Shown here piece by piece: positions 40,381-49,051 of a stretch of DNA of 64,000 bases (the stretch's first letter is position 1; every line of letters begins with the position of its first letter). The translations under genes and the position numbers were made by a program. Source of the stretch: CAVXDY01 sp963760715 (lineage in GTDB: Bacteria; Actinomycetota; Thermoleophilia; Miltoncostaeales; Miltoncostaeaceae); contig CAVXDY010000006.1 of the NCBI GenBank assembly GCA_963760715.1, positions 118,034 to 182,033 of the forward strand, given 5' to 3'. The notes beneath the pieces were generated by a model. The model worked only from the letters and a program-made list of their open reading frames with translations. It did no database searches and was not told where the DNA came from.

Positions 40381-42126
40381 TTGGCCGTCCTGCTCCGACT
40401 TCTGCGCTTCCTGGGCCCGTATCGGGGCAAGGTCGCAATCACCGCGGCCGGCGCCGCGGGGGTGATGGCGTGCTCCATCACCTTGCCATACCTGACCGGC
40501 CGGGTGATCGACGACGTGCTCAACGGCGGAGACCGGAGCGCGCTCGTGCCGCTCGTGTGGACGGTCGTCGGGATCGTGCTGCTGCGGGCGGTCTTCAACA
40601 TCGTGCGGCGGGTGGTGTCGGGCCAGATCAGCCTGGGGGTGGAGTTCGACCTGAGGGGGATCCTGTTCGCCCACCTCCAGCGGATGTCCCTCTCCTACTT
40701 CGACCGCATGCCGGTCGGCCAGCTCATGTCGCGCGCCACCAGCGACCTGCAGACGGTGCGCTTCTTCCTGGGCTACGGCCTGATCTTCATCTTCATGCAG
40801 GCCTTCACGCTGATCATCGTGACCGGCCTCATGCTGTGGCTGAACTGGAGCCTGGCCCTGCTGGCGCTGCTGGTCGGCCCCGCGCTGCTCGTGGTGGCCT
40901 GGCGCTACAGCCGGCGCTCCAACCCGATCCTCATCGACGTGCAGCAGCGGGTCGGCGAGGTGTCGGAGATGGCCGAGGAGAGCGCGGTCGGCATCCGGGT
41001 GATCAAGGCCTTCGGGCGCGAGGACGACCGCACCGAGCGGTTCGGGCTCACCGCGACGCGGGCCTTCGACCGCAGCATGGACGCCGCCCGCCTGGCGGCC
41101 TGGTACCAGCCGCTCATGGGCTTCCTGCCCACGCTCGGGCTGTGCGTCGTGCTGGCCTACGGGGGCATCCAGGCGATCGACGGGGACATGAGCCTGGGCG
41201 AGTTCGTCACCTTCTTCCTCTACCTCAGCATGCTCATGGCGCCCTTCCGCTCGCTGGGGGTGCTGGTGGGGCAGGCCCAGCGCGCCGTGGCCGGCGGGAC
41301 GCGCCTCTTCGAGGTGCTCGACTCGGTCCCGGAGGTGCGTGAGGCCGACGGGGCGCGGCCGCTGCCCGCGGGTCCCGGGGCGGTGCGGCTGGAGGGGGTC
41401 TCGTTCGCCTACCCGGGGGGGCCGCCGGTGCTCGAGCGCATCGACCTCGACGTGCCGGGCGGGCGCACGATCGCCCTCATCGGGCCGACGGGCTCGGGGA
41501 AGACCACCCTGACCCAGCTCATCCCCCGGTTCTACGACGTGGCCGATGGAAGCGTGCGGGTGGACGGCGTCGACGTGCGGGACCTGCGCCTCAACGACCT
41601 GCGCCGAGCGGTGGGCGTGGTGCCCCAGAACCCCTTCCTCTTCAGCACCAGCGTCCGGGAGAACATCGCCTACGGGCGCCCCGAGGCCACCGACGAGGAG
41701 GTGCGGGCCGCGGCGCGGATGGCCCAGGCCGAGGGCTTCATCGACTCGCTTCCCGACGGGTTCGAGACGCTGGTGGGCGAGCGGGGCTTCACGCTGTCCG
41801 GCGGCCAGCGCCAGCGCATCGCCCTCGCCCGGGCGCTCATCACCGACCCGCGGGTGCTCATCCTTGACGAGGCCACGGCGTCGGTCGACGCGTCCACCGA
41901 GCGCGAGATCCAGGCCGCCCTGCGGGCGGTCATGAAGGGGCGCACGACGATCGTCATCGCCCATCGCCTCTCGACCCTCTTCCTGGCCGACGAGCTGGTG
42001 GTGCTGGAGGAGGGCCGCGTCGTCGCGCGGGGCACCCACGAGGAGCTGCACGCGACCAGCGACCTCTACCGCGAGATCCACGAGGGCGGCCTGGCCCGGC
42101 CCGACCTGATCGCGAGGGACGTGTGA
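40381..42126 (+). CDS. ABC exporter (membrane plus ATPase), subunit 1
   Basis: 581 residues. The start must be TTG 40381 or later because TGA occurs in frame at 40372. Six-helix ABC membrane domain (residues ~15-310), then ATPase with Walker A GPTGSGKTTL (~368), Q-loop VVPQNPFLFS, signature LSGGQRQRIALARAL, Walker B VLILDEATASVD and H-loop IAHRLST. MsbA/LmrA-type half transporter. It overlaps subunit 2 by GTGA, suggesting a heterodimer. Divergent from ftcD; a TATCGT -10-like box lies at 40359-40364. Confidence 0.9.
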   Translation: MAVLLRLLRFLGPYRGKVAITAAGAAGVMACSITLPYLTGRVIDDVLNGGDRSALVPLVWTVVGIVLLRAVFNIVRRVVSGQISLGVEFDLRGILFAHLQRMSLSYFDRMPVGQLMSRATSDLQTVRFFLGYGLIFIFMQAFTLIIVTGLMLWLNWSLALLALLVGPALLVVAWRYSRRSNPILIDVQQRVGEVSEMAEESAVGIRVIKAFGREDDRTERFGLTATRAFDRSMDAARLAAWYQPLMGFLPTLGLCVVLAYGGIQAIDGDMSLGEFVTFFLYLSMLMAPFRSLGVLVGQAQRAVAGGTRLFEVLDSVPEVREADGARPLPAGPGAVRLEGVSFAYPGGPPVLERIDLDVPGGRTIALIGPTGSGKTTLTQLIPRFYDVADGSVRVDGVDVRDLRLNDLRRAVGVVPQNPFLFSTSVRENIAYGRPEATDEEVRAAARMAQAEGFIDSLPDGFETLVGERGFTLSGGQRQRIALARALITDPRVLILDEATASVDASTEREIQAALRAVMKGRTTIVIAHRLSTLFLADELVVLEEGRVVARGTHEELHATSDLYREIHEGGLARPDLIARDV

Positions 42127-43913
42127 GCACGGCCTCCCCCACCCTCGACCGGGCGCAGCCGGCCCCGCCGCCCGTGGCCCGGAGGAAGCTGCGGCGGCTC
42201 CTGCCCTACTTCCGCCCCTATGCCGCGCGGGCCGGCCTGACGGTGTTCCTGATGGTGGTGGTCACCGCCTGCATCCTCTCGGTGCCGGCGCTGGCGCAGA
42301 TCGGCATCGACCACGGCATCCAGGCGCACGACAAGGGCGTCCTGCTGCTCACCGTCCTGGTGCTCGTGGTGGCCGGACTGGTCGGCTGGACCGCCAGCTA
42401 CTGGCAGAGCTACCTCGCCAGCTGGGTGGGGGAGCGGGTGCTGCTGGACCTGCGCACCGACACCTTCCGGCACCTCATGCGGCTGGAGCTGGGCTACCAC
42501 GAGCGGACCCCCACCGGACGTTCGGTGAGCCGGTTGACGAGCGACATCGAGGCGCTCGACCAGCTCGTCACCGACGGGGCGACCTCGCTGGTCATCAACG
42601 GGCTCACCTTCATCGGGGTCACGGCGATCCTGTTCGTCTACGACTGGGAGCTCGCCCTCCTGACCTTCGTGATCTTCCCGGCGCTCGCGGTGGGGACGAC
42701 GCTGTTCCGCATCTACTCCACCCGCGCCTACCGGCGCACCCGCGAGCGCGTGGCCGACGTGCTCTCCACCCTCCAGGAGACGCTCTCGGGGATGCGCGTG
42801 GTGCAGGGCTTCGGCCGCCAGGAGCCCTCCCGCGAGCTCTTCCGGCGGGTGAACGAGGAGTACCGCGAGGCCAACATGGCCACGATCCGCCTCTCCGGCG
42901 CCTACTTCCCGGGCGTCGAGCTGCTCTCGGGGATCGGCACGGCGATCATCCTCTACTTCGGCGCGACCCGGGTGCTCGACCAGGACCTCAGCGTCGGCGT
43001 GATGGTGGCCTTCATCGGCTACCTGGCCAGCTTCTTCGACCCGATCCAGCAGCTGTCGCAGCTCTACAACACCTTCCAGTCGGCCATGGCCGCCCTGGAG
43101 AAGATCTTCGGCGTGCTCGACACCGAGCCCGAGCTGGTGGACGACCCGCACGCGCCGGCCCTGCCCCCCATCGCCGGGGCCATCGCGCTCCAGGGCGTCA
43201 CGTTCTCCTACGGCCGCCAGCCGGTGCTGCACGACGTGAACCTCGAGATCTCCCCCGGCGAGACCGTGGCCCTCGTGGGCTCCACGGGAGCCGGGAAGTC
43301 CACCCTGGCCAAGCTGATGGCGCGCTTCTACGACCCGCTGGAGGGGCGCGTGCTGATCGACGGCCACGATCTGCGCGACGTCTCGGTGCGCTCCCTGCGC
43401 GACCAGCTCGCCATCGTCCCCCAGGAGGGTCATCTCTTCACGGGCACCATCGCGGAGAACCTGTCGTTCGGGCGTCCCGACGCCACCGACGCCGAGATCC
43501 GCGCGGCGGCCGACGCGGTGGGCGCCACCGGCTTCATCGAGGCGCTGCCCGACGGCTTCGACGCGCGGGTCACCGAGCGCGGCTCGGGGCTGTCGGCCGG
43601 CCAGCGCCAGCTCATCTCGTTCGCGCGCGCCCTGGTGGCCGACCCGCGGCTGCTGATCCTGGACGAGGCCACCTCGTCGGTGGACCTCCGCGCCGAGCAC
43701 CTCATCGACGAGGCCCTCGACACCCTCCTCGCCGGGCGCACCGCGATCATCATCGCCCACCGCCTCTCCACGATCCGCGACGCCGACCGCATCGTGGTGC
43801 TCGAGGACGGGCGCATCGTGGAGCAGGGGAACCACGCCGAGCTGCTCGACCAGGGCGGCCGCTACGCCGCCCTCTACGACGACTGGGCCGCCTCGCCGGG
43901 GGCCGCCGAATAG
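42123..43913 (+). CDS. ABC exporter (membrane plus ATPase), subunit 2
   Basis: 596 residues from GTG 42123. Same architecture as subunit 1: Walker A GSTGAGKSTL, Q-loop IVPQEGHLFTG, signature LSAGQRQLISFARAL (Ala for the first Gly of the usual LSGGQ), Walker B LLILDEATSSVD and H-loop IIAHRLST. Both ATP sites look competent. Together they resemble BmrCD/TM287-288-type multidrug or lipid exporters; substrate unknown. Five bases after its stop the tRNA promoter begins. Confidence 0.9.
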   Translation: MSTASPTLDRAQPAPPPVARRKLRRLLPYFRPYAARAGLTVFLMVVVTACILSVPALAQIGIDHGIQAHDKGVLLLTVLVLVVAGLVGWTASYWQSYLASWVGERVLLDLRTDTFRHLMRLELGYHERTPTGRSVSRLTSDIEALDQLVTDGATSLVINGLTFIGVTAILFVYDWELALLTFVIFPALAVGTTLFRIYSTRAYRRTRERVADVLSTLQETLSGMRVVQGFGRQEPSRELFRRVNEEYREANMATIRLSGAYFPGVELLSGIGTAIILYFGATRVLDQDLSVGVMVAFIGYLASFFDPIQQLSQLYNTFQSAMAALEKIFGVLDTEPELVDDPHAPALPPIAGAIALQGVTFSYGRQPVLHDVNLEISPGETVALVGSTGAGKSTLAKLMARFYDPLEGRVLIDGHDLRDVSVRSLRDQLAIVPQEGHLFTGTIAENLSFGRPDATDAEIRAAADAVGATGFIEALPDGFDARVTERGSGLSAGQRQLISFARALVADPRLLILDEATSSVDLRAEHLIDEALDTLLAGRTAIIIAHRLSTIRDADRIVVLEDGRIVEQGNHAELLDQGGRYAALYDDWAASPGAAE

Positions 43914-43917
43914 CCGG

Positions 43918-43945
43918 TTGAGCGCCCGGGGCCGTTTGGTACGAT
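43918..43945 (+). promoter_or_regulatory. Housekeeping promoter of the tRNA-Gln/tRNA-Glu unit
   Basis: TTGAGC (43918-43923), 16-base spacer, TACGAT (43940-43945), 17 bases before the first tRNA base. Confidence 0.55.
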
Positions 43946-43962
43946 CGCCGGAGCCCGTCCGG

Positions 43963-44033
43963 TGGGGGATCGTCTAGCGGTAGGACGCCGGGTTCTGGCC
44001 CCGGTAGCGGGGGTTCGAATCCTCCTCCCCCAG
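43963..44033 (+). tRNA. tRNA-Gln(CTG)
   Basis: 71 bases. Acceptor TGGGGGA pairs with TCCCCCA, anticodon stem CCGGG/CCCGG encloses TTCTGGC with anticodon CTG at 43995-43997, and the T loop reads GTTCGAATC. No CCA is encoded. Confidence 0.95.
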
Positions 44034-44071
44034 CTCTCACCTCATCCGAGGCGGGTGAACTGATGGGCCGT

Positions 44072-44144
44072 GGCGCATTCGTCTAGGGGCCTAGGACGCC
44101 GCCCTCTCACGGCGGTAACACGGGTTCAAATCCCGTATGCGCTA
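44072..44144 (+). tRNA. tRNA-Glu(CTC)
   Basis: 73 bases. Acceptor GGCGCAT/ATGCGCT, anticodon stem CCGCC/GGCGG around CTCTCAC with anticodon CTC at 44106-44108, T arm CACGGGTTCAAATCCCGTA. No CCA encoded. It borders the integrase gene and is the likely landmark for the mobile element. Confidence 0.95.
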
Positions 44145-44161
44145 CTCAACGTGGGACAACG

Positions 44162-44187
44162 AAAACCCTGCTCAGGCGGGGTTTTTT
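44162..44187 (+). terminator. Intrinsic terminator after tRNA-Glu
   Basis: AAAACCCTGC, loop TCAG, GCGGGGTTTT followed by further T (run of six). The best classical terminator in the window. Confidence 0.8.
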
Positions 44188-44276
44188 GTGCCCGCCACCG
44201 GCTGACACGAAAAGTCACCGATCGCCGCCGATCGCCGTTTTGGCCCCCGATTGGCCCCGGATTGGCCCCGGCGGAG

Positions 44277-45500
44277 CTACGAGAAGTCGGCGCAGAATCG
44301 CTCCAGCGCCATCGCAGAGGCCGCCTTCTCGCCGGCGTAGGCGTGTCCGTAGCGGGCCATGACCAGGGCCGGCGAGGAGTGCCCGAGGAGCTCCGCCACG
44401 GCGTGCACGGTGAGGCCCGCGGCGAGCAGCGCGGTGGCGTAGGCGTGGCGCAGGTCGTGGAGCTTCGGGGCCGGGTCACCGAGCCCGGCGGCGCGGACCG
44501 CGCGCGTGAACGCGTGCCGCGGACGACCGTTCGGGGTGAGCGCCCGGCCCCGCTCGTCGGCGAACACCAGCTCCCCGTCGCGGGGCCGCCCCGACGCGAG
44601 CCGGTGGCGCTTCAGCATCGCCACGTCGCTGGGCCGGACGGGCACCTCGCGCCGGCTCGTGCGGGTCTTCGGGGGCACGAAGGCGAAGGTGCCGGTGTCC
44701 TTATCGCGCACCCGGTCGAGCGACCGGCGCACCCTCGCGACGCCCGCATCCAGGTCGAGCCCCTCGCTGCCCCACGGCAGCGCGAGGGCCTCGCCGAGGC
44801 GCAGGCCGGTGCCGAACAGCAGGGCGAGGAGCGGCGCACCGAACGAGCGCCCGAGGCGCGCGTCGTCGATCGCCGCGGCCTCCAGGATCCCGCTCACCTC
44901 CTGGGGTGTGAGGATCCGGGCGGCCCGCTCGATCCGCTGGTCGGCGGGCGCCCGGACCCCGGAGCACGGGTTCGCACCCGGCTCCAGCATGCCATCGCGC
45001 TCGGCCACCCGCAGGGCCACGCGCAGCGCCACGAGGGCCTTGCGGGCATGCTCGGGCGTGCGCTCGGCGGCGATGCCATCGAGCAGCCGCTGAACGTCCC
45101 CGCGCGTCAGCGCCCCGACCGGCACGCCGCCGATCGCGGGCACGATCAGGGTGCGGAGCTGCTCCTCGTACTTGCGCACGACCGACGGCTTGTACGGCGT
45201 GCCCGTCTTCGTCCGGACGGCCCCGCTGACCATCCCGCGGGCGAGCGATCGGGCGGCATCGGCAACCGTGGCCACCCGCCGCGGCGGTGGGGGCGGCGGC
45301 GGCGGCAGGACCCCGCGATCGACGATCCCCTCCAGCGCCTCCGCCCTCCAGGCGAGGGCCGCCGAGAGCGTCGTGAAGGTCCGGCTGACCATCACGTCGC
45401 GCTTGCGAACCCGCGCCCGGTAGCTCGTACCGCCCGCCCGGCGCCGCTCCTCGATGCCCGAATGCCTTCCCATCTCCCCTCCCTCGCCGCGTCGGATCAC
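44277..45500 (-). CDS. Tyrosine-family site-specific integrase
   Basis: 407 residues (a second ATG nine codons in, MGRHSGIEE, may be the true start). N-terminal arm-binding region (SYRARVRKRDVMVSRTFTTL), SAM-like core-binding domain, and catalytic domain with Arg in FGTGLRLGEALAL, HxxR in LHDLRHAYATALL, and the His/Tyr pair in LLGHSSPALVMARYGH. It joins and excises the element. The Pro8 run near residue 68 is a linker. It points away from the tRNA; its stop is 132 bases from tRNA-Glu. Confidence 0.92.
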   Translation of the reverse strand: MIRRGEGGEMGRHSGIEERRRAGGTSYRARVRKRDVMVSRTFTTLSAALAWRAEALEGIVDRGVLPPPPPPPPRRVATVADAARSLARGMVSGAVRTKTGTPYKPSVVRKYEEQLRTLIVPAIGGVPVGALTRGDVQRLLDGIAAERTPEHARKALVALRVALRVAERDGMLEPGANPCSGVRAPADQRIERAARILTPQEVSGILEAAAIDDARLGRSFGAPLLALLFGTGLRLGEALALPWGSEGLDLDAGVARVRRSLDRVRDKDTGTFAFVPPKTRTSRREVPVRPSDVAMLKRHRLASGRPRDGELVFADERGRALTPNGRPRHAFTRAVRAAGLGDPAPKLHDLRHAYATALLAAGLTVHAVAELLGHSSPALVMARYGHAYAGEKAASAMALERFCADFS

Positions 45501-45563
45501 GATCTCCTCGCGGACGACGCTATGACGAGGCGGCGCGCGGAGCGCATGACGTTCGTCGGCCGA

Positions 45564-45818
45564 TCAGTCCCAGAGACGCTCGCCCGGCGCCAGCACGGGC
45601 GCCGGGCGCGAGCGCCGGCGACCCGCCGATGCGGCCCGGGCGACGTGCGCAGCGACGTACCGCGCGATCTCCGTCGCCGGGACGGCCACGATCCGCCGGT
45701 CGCGGAACACCGCGATCTCCCCCGCCGCGATCCGGCGATCCAGCGTTCGCCGGGACATCCCGAGCATCGCCGCCGCATCGTTCAGCGGCAGCAGCCCGCC
45801 GGCGTCAGCGCTCGCCAT
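45564..45818 (-). CDS. Excisionase-like MerR/HTH_17 DNA-binding protein
   Basis: 84 residues: LPLNDAAAMLGMSRRTLDRRIAAGEIAVFRDRRIVAVPATEIARYVA is a textbook HTH_17 excisionase domain, followed by a basic tail. Located between integrase and the IclR-type gene; its start overlaps the latter by 14 bases. Likely directs excision. Confidence 0.8.
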   Translation of the reverse strand: MASADAGGLLPLNDAAAMLGMSRRTLDRRIAAGEIAVFRDRRIVAVPATEIARYVAAHVARAASAGRRRSRPAPVLAPGERLWD

Positions 45819-46728
45819 CGCTCTCGTCGGCGCGCGCCGCCGCCCGCCGCGGCCGGCGACGACCCTCCGGCGTGTCCGTGCGCGCGATCGGCGGCACGGG
45901 GGGCTCCATGGCCCCGATCACGCGGATCTCGAGGCGCGGCACCACGAGCGCTCCGAGCGCCCCGCCGAGGGCGCCGGCGATGTCCTGTGCCTGCCCGATC
46001 ACCACCTCGGCCAGCTCGTCCAGGCGATCGTCGGGCAGGTGCTTCGCGTGGTGGCCGATCCCGATCGCGGCCACCGCCACCCCGCGGTGATCGCGAACCG
46101 CCACGCCGATCGAGCGACGCGAGAGATCGAGCTCTCCGTCCTCCAGGGCCCAGCCGCGCTCCCGGGTGAGCGCCAGGTCCTCCTCCAGCCGGGCGCGGTC
46201 GGTGAGCGTCCTCGCGCTCCAGGCGTCGAGCACCACCTCGTCGAGCACGGAGGGCGGCGACTCCGCGAGCAGCGCCTTGCCGAGGGCGGTGGCGTGGGCG
46301 GGGAAGGCGCGCCCGGCCGCCTCTGAGGGCCCGCGCACCTGCTCGACGAACACCGCCCGTCCGCCGACGAGCTTTGCGATGAGGCCCGGCAGGCCGACCA
46401 GATCGCGAAGCGCCTCGACGCTCGCGCGGAAGGCCTCCCAGTCGCTTCGCTGCGAGATCGCGCGCTCGGTCAGCTCCGACAGCCGCCGTGCACCCAGCCG
46501 ATAGCGCTTGTCCACGTATCCGGTCTCGACCAGTCCGGCGGCCTGCAGGTGGAGCACGAGCTTGTGGGCGTTCGGGGTGGCGAGGCCGATGTGCTCGGCG
46601 ATCTCGGGGAGCGACAGCTCGGGCCGCTCGGCGAGCAGATCGAGGACCGCGAGCGTCTGCTCGACCGCCTTCACCCGGTAGTGCTGCGTCTCGGCGAGAG
46701 GCGGCGGCTGGCGGCGGTGCCTCACCAT
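45805..46728 (-). CDS. IclR-family transcriptional regulator
   Basis: 307 residues from ATG 46728. Winged HTH (VKAVEQTLAVLDLLAERPEL, LPEIAEHIGLATPNAHKLVLHLQAAGLVE) and IclR effector domain (FPAHATALGKALLA; SRRSIGVAVRDHRGVAVAAIGIG). A ~35-residue charged tail overlaps the excisionase start. IclR proteins usually control catabolic genes next to them; here the only neighbours are mobile-element genes, so it has either been co-opted or left behind. Confidence 0.8.
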   Translation of the reverse strand: MVRHRRQPPPLAETQHYRVKAVEQTLAVLDLLAERPELSLPEIAEHIGLATPNAHKLVLHLQAAGLVETGYVDKRYRLGARRLSELTERAISQRSDWEAFRASVEALRDLVGLPGLIAKLVGGRAVFVEQVRGPSEAAGRAFPAHATALGKALLAESPPSVLDEVVLDAWSARTLTDRARLEEDLALTRERGWALEDGELDLSRRSIGVAVRDHRGVAVAAIGIGHHAKHLPDDRLDELAEVVIGQAQDIAGALGGALGALVVPRLEIRVIGAMEPPVPPIARTDTPEGRRRPRRAAARADESDGER

Positions 46729-46735
46729 CGCGGCG

Positions 46736-47170
46736 CTATTTCGTCGAGGAGCCCCCGCCGCGCACGTAGCGGCCGGATGGATCGGGGTCCGAGGTGAGGT
46801 ACTCGCGAAGGGCCGAGGCCGTGGTGCGCCACTCGTGCCCCTCCTTCCAGGCCGGAAGGCGATTCGCGGCTGCCTCGTGGTAGATCGTGTTCGGCTCGAC
46901 GCGGAGAAACTCGGCGGCCTCGAAGGCCGACAGCTCGATCGGCGACTCGGGGAAGGCTGGCCCGGAGACGCTGACCTCGGATGCTCCGCGAAGCCGGCGT
47001 CCCGGCGTCCAGCGGGCGGCGACGGCCTCGGCGAGGAACCTCCACTCCTTGCCCACTCTTCGGGCCGGGAGGCGCCCCTGTCGGGCGGCTCGGTGGACGG
47101 AGTTGCGGTGCATGCCAAGCCAGTCGGCGACCTCGTCGATCGTCAGGACTGGCTGCGCTGGCTCGGCCAC
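46736..47170 (-). CDS. Protein with two tandem HTH_17 (excisionase/MerR-like) domains
   Basis: 144 residues from GTG 47170. Two separate helix-turn-helix units: LTIDEVADWLGMHRNSVHRAARQGRLPARRVGKEWRFLAEAV and LSAFEAAEFLRVEPNTIYHEAAANRLPAWKEGHEWRTTASAL. Both have the A-R-x-G-x-L-P-A-x-K/R-x-G-x-x-W-R core. A longer start at 47335 is possible but the extra N-terminus is low complexity. Probably binds paired direct repeats, e.g. at an att or control region of the element. Confidence 0.7.
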   Translation of the reverse strand: MAEPAQPVLTIDEVADWLGMHRNSVHRAARQGRLPARRVGKEWRFLAEAVAARWTPGRRLRGASEVSVSGPAFPESPIELSAFEAAEFLRVEPNTIYHEAAANRLPAWKEGHEWRTTASALREYLTSDPDPSGRYVRGGGSSTK

Positions 47171-47282
47171 GGACCCAAGACTGCCGTACGGCGGGGGTGG
47201 TGGCGAGTCCCGAATCCACTCGTACAGTATGCGACTGACCACAGTGGACTGTCTAGCGATCCGGGCGGCCGGCTGTGGGGGA

Positions 47283-47600
47283 TCAGGCCGGCGCGAGCTC
47301 CAAGCTGACGACAAGCCGGAGACCCAGGGCCTCACCCACCCGCTCGAGCGTCGTAATCGAGGCGCGGTGCTGGCCGCTCTCGAGGCGCGAGATCGCCGAG
47401 TGACTGGTTCCGACGCGCTCGGCGAGCTCCTTCTGGGTCAGCCCGAGTTCACCGCGGCGCAGGATCACCTGGCGGGCGATGGCCTCGAAAGGATCGAGGC
47501 GCGCTCGCTCGCGCTGGTACTCGGCGCTTCGCCGGCGCCGCCGGCCGCCGCCGTCGACGCGGTCTCCGATGGGGCTGTGGGTGGCGCTCGTGCGGGGCAT
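47283..47600 (-). CDS. XRE-family HTH antitoxin (HigA-like)
   Basis: 105 residues. Core helix-turn-helix: ILRRGELGLTQKELAERVGTSHSAISRLESGQHRASITTLERVGEALG, a classic Cro/CI-type HigA domain, with a basic N-terminal extension. It follows the HigB-like toxin gene on the same strand after 50 bases, the toxin-first order of higBA. The palindrome between them is its likely binding site. Confidence 0.8.
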   Translation of the reverse strand: MPRTSATHSPIGDRVDGGGRRRRRSAEYQRERARLDPFEAIARQVILRRGELGLTQKELAERVGTSHSAISRLESGQHRASITTLERVGEALGLRLVVSLELAPA

Positions 47601-47625
47601 TGACCCTCCTTGAATCGGCCGTGAG

Positions 47626-47643
47626 CTTATCAGACTTGATAAG
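47626..47643. promoter_or_regulatory. Palindromic operator between toxin and antitoxin genes
   Basis: CTTATCA-GACT-TGATAAG, a perfect 7-bp inverted repeat and strikingly AT-rich for this genome. It lies 25 bases upstream of the antitoxin start. Likely bound by the HigA-like protein. Confidence 0.6.
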
Positions 47644-47650
47644 TGCGATG

Positions 47651-48058
47651 CTACGGGGCATCACGTCCGGCCGCGCGCGGCGGACGGCGCCGCGGGGCGT
47701 CCATGCGCGCCCGGAAGTCGTCGAACCGCGCCCGGGCGATCGCGATCTCACGCTCGGGCACCTGGCCGGTGTCCTTCCTGAACATGTGAAGCAGCACGAT
47801 CAGGTTGCCCGAGCGGCGGTAGAGCACCCGGTAGAGCGACGAGCCGAAGTGGCAGCGCAGCTCGCGAAGCTCGCCCTCAATCTGCGAGCTGTGCGGGAAC
47901 GGAAGGTGCGGCCGGGCCGGTCCGAGCAGGTTGAGTCGCTCGATCTGCTGATCGAGAACGGCCTGCGCCCGAGCATCGAGGCCCTCGATGAAGTCGTCCA
48001 CGGGCTGGCTGCCGTCGGCGGCTCGGTAGTACACCGCCTGGAACCGGCGCTCAGCCAT
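47651..48058 (-). CDS. HigB/Gp49-type (RelE superfamily) toxin
   Basis: 135 residues from ATG 48058. Pattern FQAVYYRAADGSQPVDDFIEGL, QIERLNLLGPARPHLPFPHSSQIEGELRELRC, SLYRVLYRRSGNLIVLLHMFRKDTGQVPEREIAIARARFDDF matches the Gp49-like HigB family, including the basic residues (R..Y, H.F.KKT-like) that make ribosome-dependent mRNA cuts. An Arg-rich tail follows. Paired with the XRE antitoxin downstream. Confidence 0.8.
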   Translation of the reverse strand: MAERRFQAVYYRAADGSQPVDDFIEGLDARAQAVLDQQIERLNLLGPARPHLPFPHSSQIEGELRELRCHFGSSLYRVLYRRSGNLIVLLHMFRKDTGQVPEREIAIARARFDDFRARMDAPRRRPPRAAGRDAP

Positions 48059-48124
48059 TGCGCCCGCCGAGCGACCCACTCTCGAACCAGCATCGCCGCG
48101 CGGACCTAGCGTGGACCGGCTCGA

Positions 48125-48301
48125 TCAGTCCTCCAGCGGGATGTCGAGCGTCCACTCGCGTCGCGGTATCGGCGGTGATTCGTCCCCGGTCATCCCGTCC
48201 GGCGGTAGCCACACAGCAAGCGCGTCACGGTCGGTCAGCGCGGCGTACACCCTGTCCGGCGGGGCGCTGATGACTCGGATGGCGGTGTCAGTCCGACTCA
48301 T
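48125..48301 (-). pseudogene. N-terminal stub of an SRPBCC/AHSA1-like protein
   Basis: 58 residues: SRTDTAIRVISAPPDRVYAALTDRDALAVWLPPDGM is a clean AHSA1 N-terminus; it then jumps to a short end PRREWTLDIPLED. A complete family member has about 150 residues, so the middle and most of the C-terminal part are deleted. Its ATG overlaps the end of the DHFR-like pseudogene. Confidence 0.6.
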
Positions 48302-48852
48302 CGCGGGCGCGCCCGTAGCGCTCGTAGATCACGCGCGAGCCGAACGTCCTGGTCTCGATCAGGTCGAGCGGGACGTCTTCGGTGACCGGCGGCAGGAACG
48401 GCGTGCCGCCACCGACGACGACCGGATTGCGGAACATGCGCAGCTCGTCGACAAGGCCGAGCTCGATCGCCGCCGCGGCCAGGCCGGCGCCGCCGATCGA
48501 GACGTCCTTGTCGGTCGCGTCGAGCGCCGCAGCGGCCTCCTCGGCCACCGACGCCTCGGCGAGCCGGGCGTTGCCCTGGACGCTGTCGAGCGTGCGGCTG
48601 AAGACGACCTTCGGGATCGCGCACCAGACGTCGGCGAACGCGGCCCCGAGCTCGTCGTCGCGCAGCGACGGATCCGTCTCCCACACCAGCATCGTCTCGT
48701 AGAGCCTGCGGCCGAGGAGATAGCCGCCGAGCTCGCGTACCTGCGCGAGTGTGAAAGCGAAACAGCTCGTCGCTAGGGACCGTCCACCCGAACGCGCCCT
48801 CGCGGTCGGCGATGAAGCCGTCCACCGAGACGCTCATCGAGTAGATCAGCAT
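48288..48852 (-). pseudogene. RibD_C/dihydrofolate-reductase-like gene with a frameshift
   Basis: Starts MLIYSMSVSVDGFIADREGA ... DELFRFHT in one frame; at about 48750-48760 the sense continues one base further on as LAQVRELGGYLLGRRLYETML, then VWETDPSLRDDELGAAFADV ... GGAGLAAAAIELGLVDELRMF to TGA 48288-48290. Joined, it would be an intact ~187-residue reductase. Both ends look healthy, so the lesion is recent, or a sequence error. Confidence 0.75.
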
Positions 48853-49051
48853 GGCTTCAGACCGTCGGGCCGGAGCGATCGACGATGATCGTGATGAGGT
48901 CCACCCTTAGGCTCGACATCGGGCTCTCCTTCCTTCTGCGGTGTGCTGACCGATCGCGAGACGAGAACTCATCGTCGTGGGCGCTCCAAGCGATCGTACG
49001 GCCATTGCCGGCGTCTTCATCGACCACCGGCGACGAGTGTGCGTGCCATCG

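Noticed and set aside
47185..47335. Upstream start (47335) for the double-HTH protein
   Set aside because: The added residues are low-complexity and Pro-rich; GTG 47170 begins directly before the first HTH.
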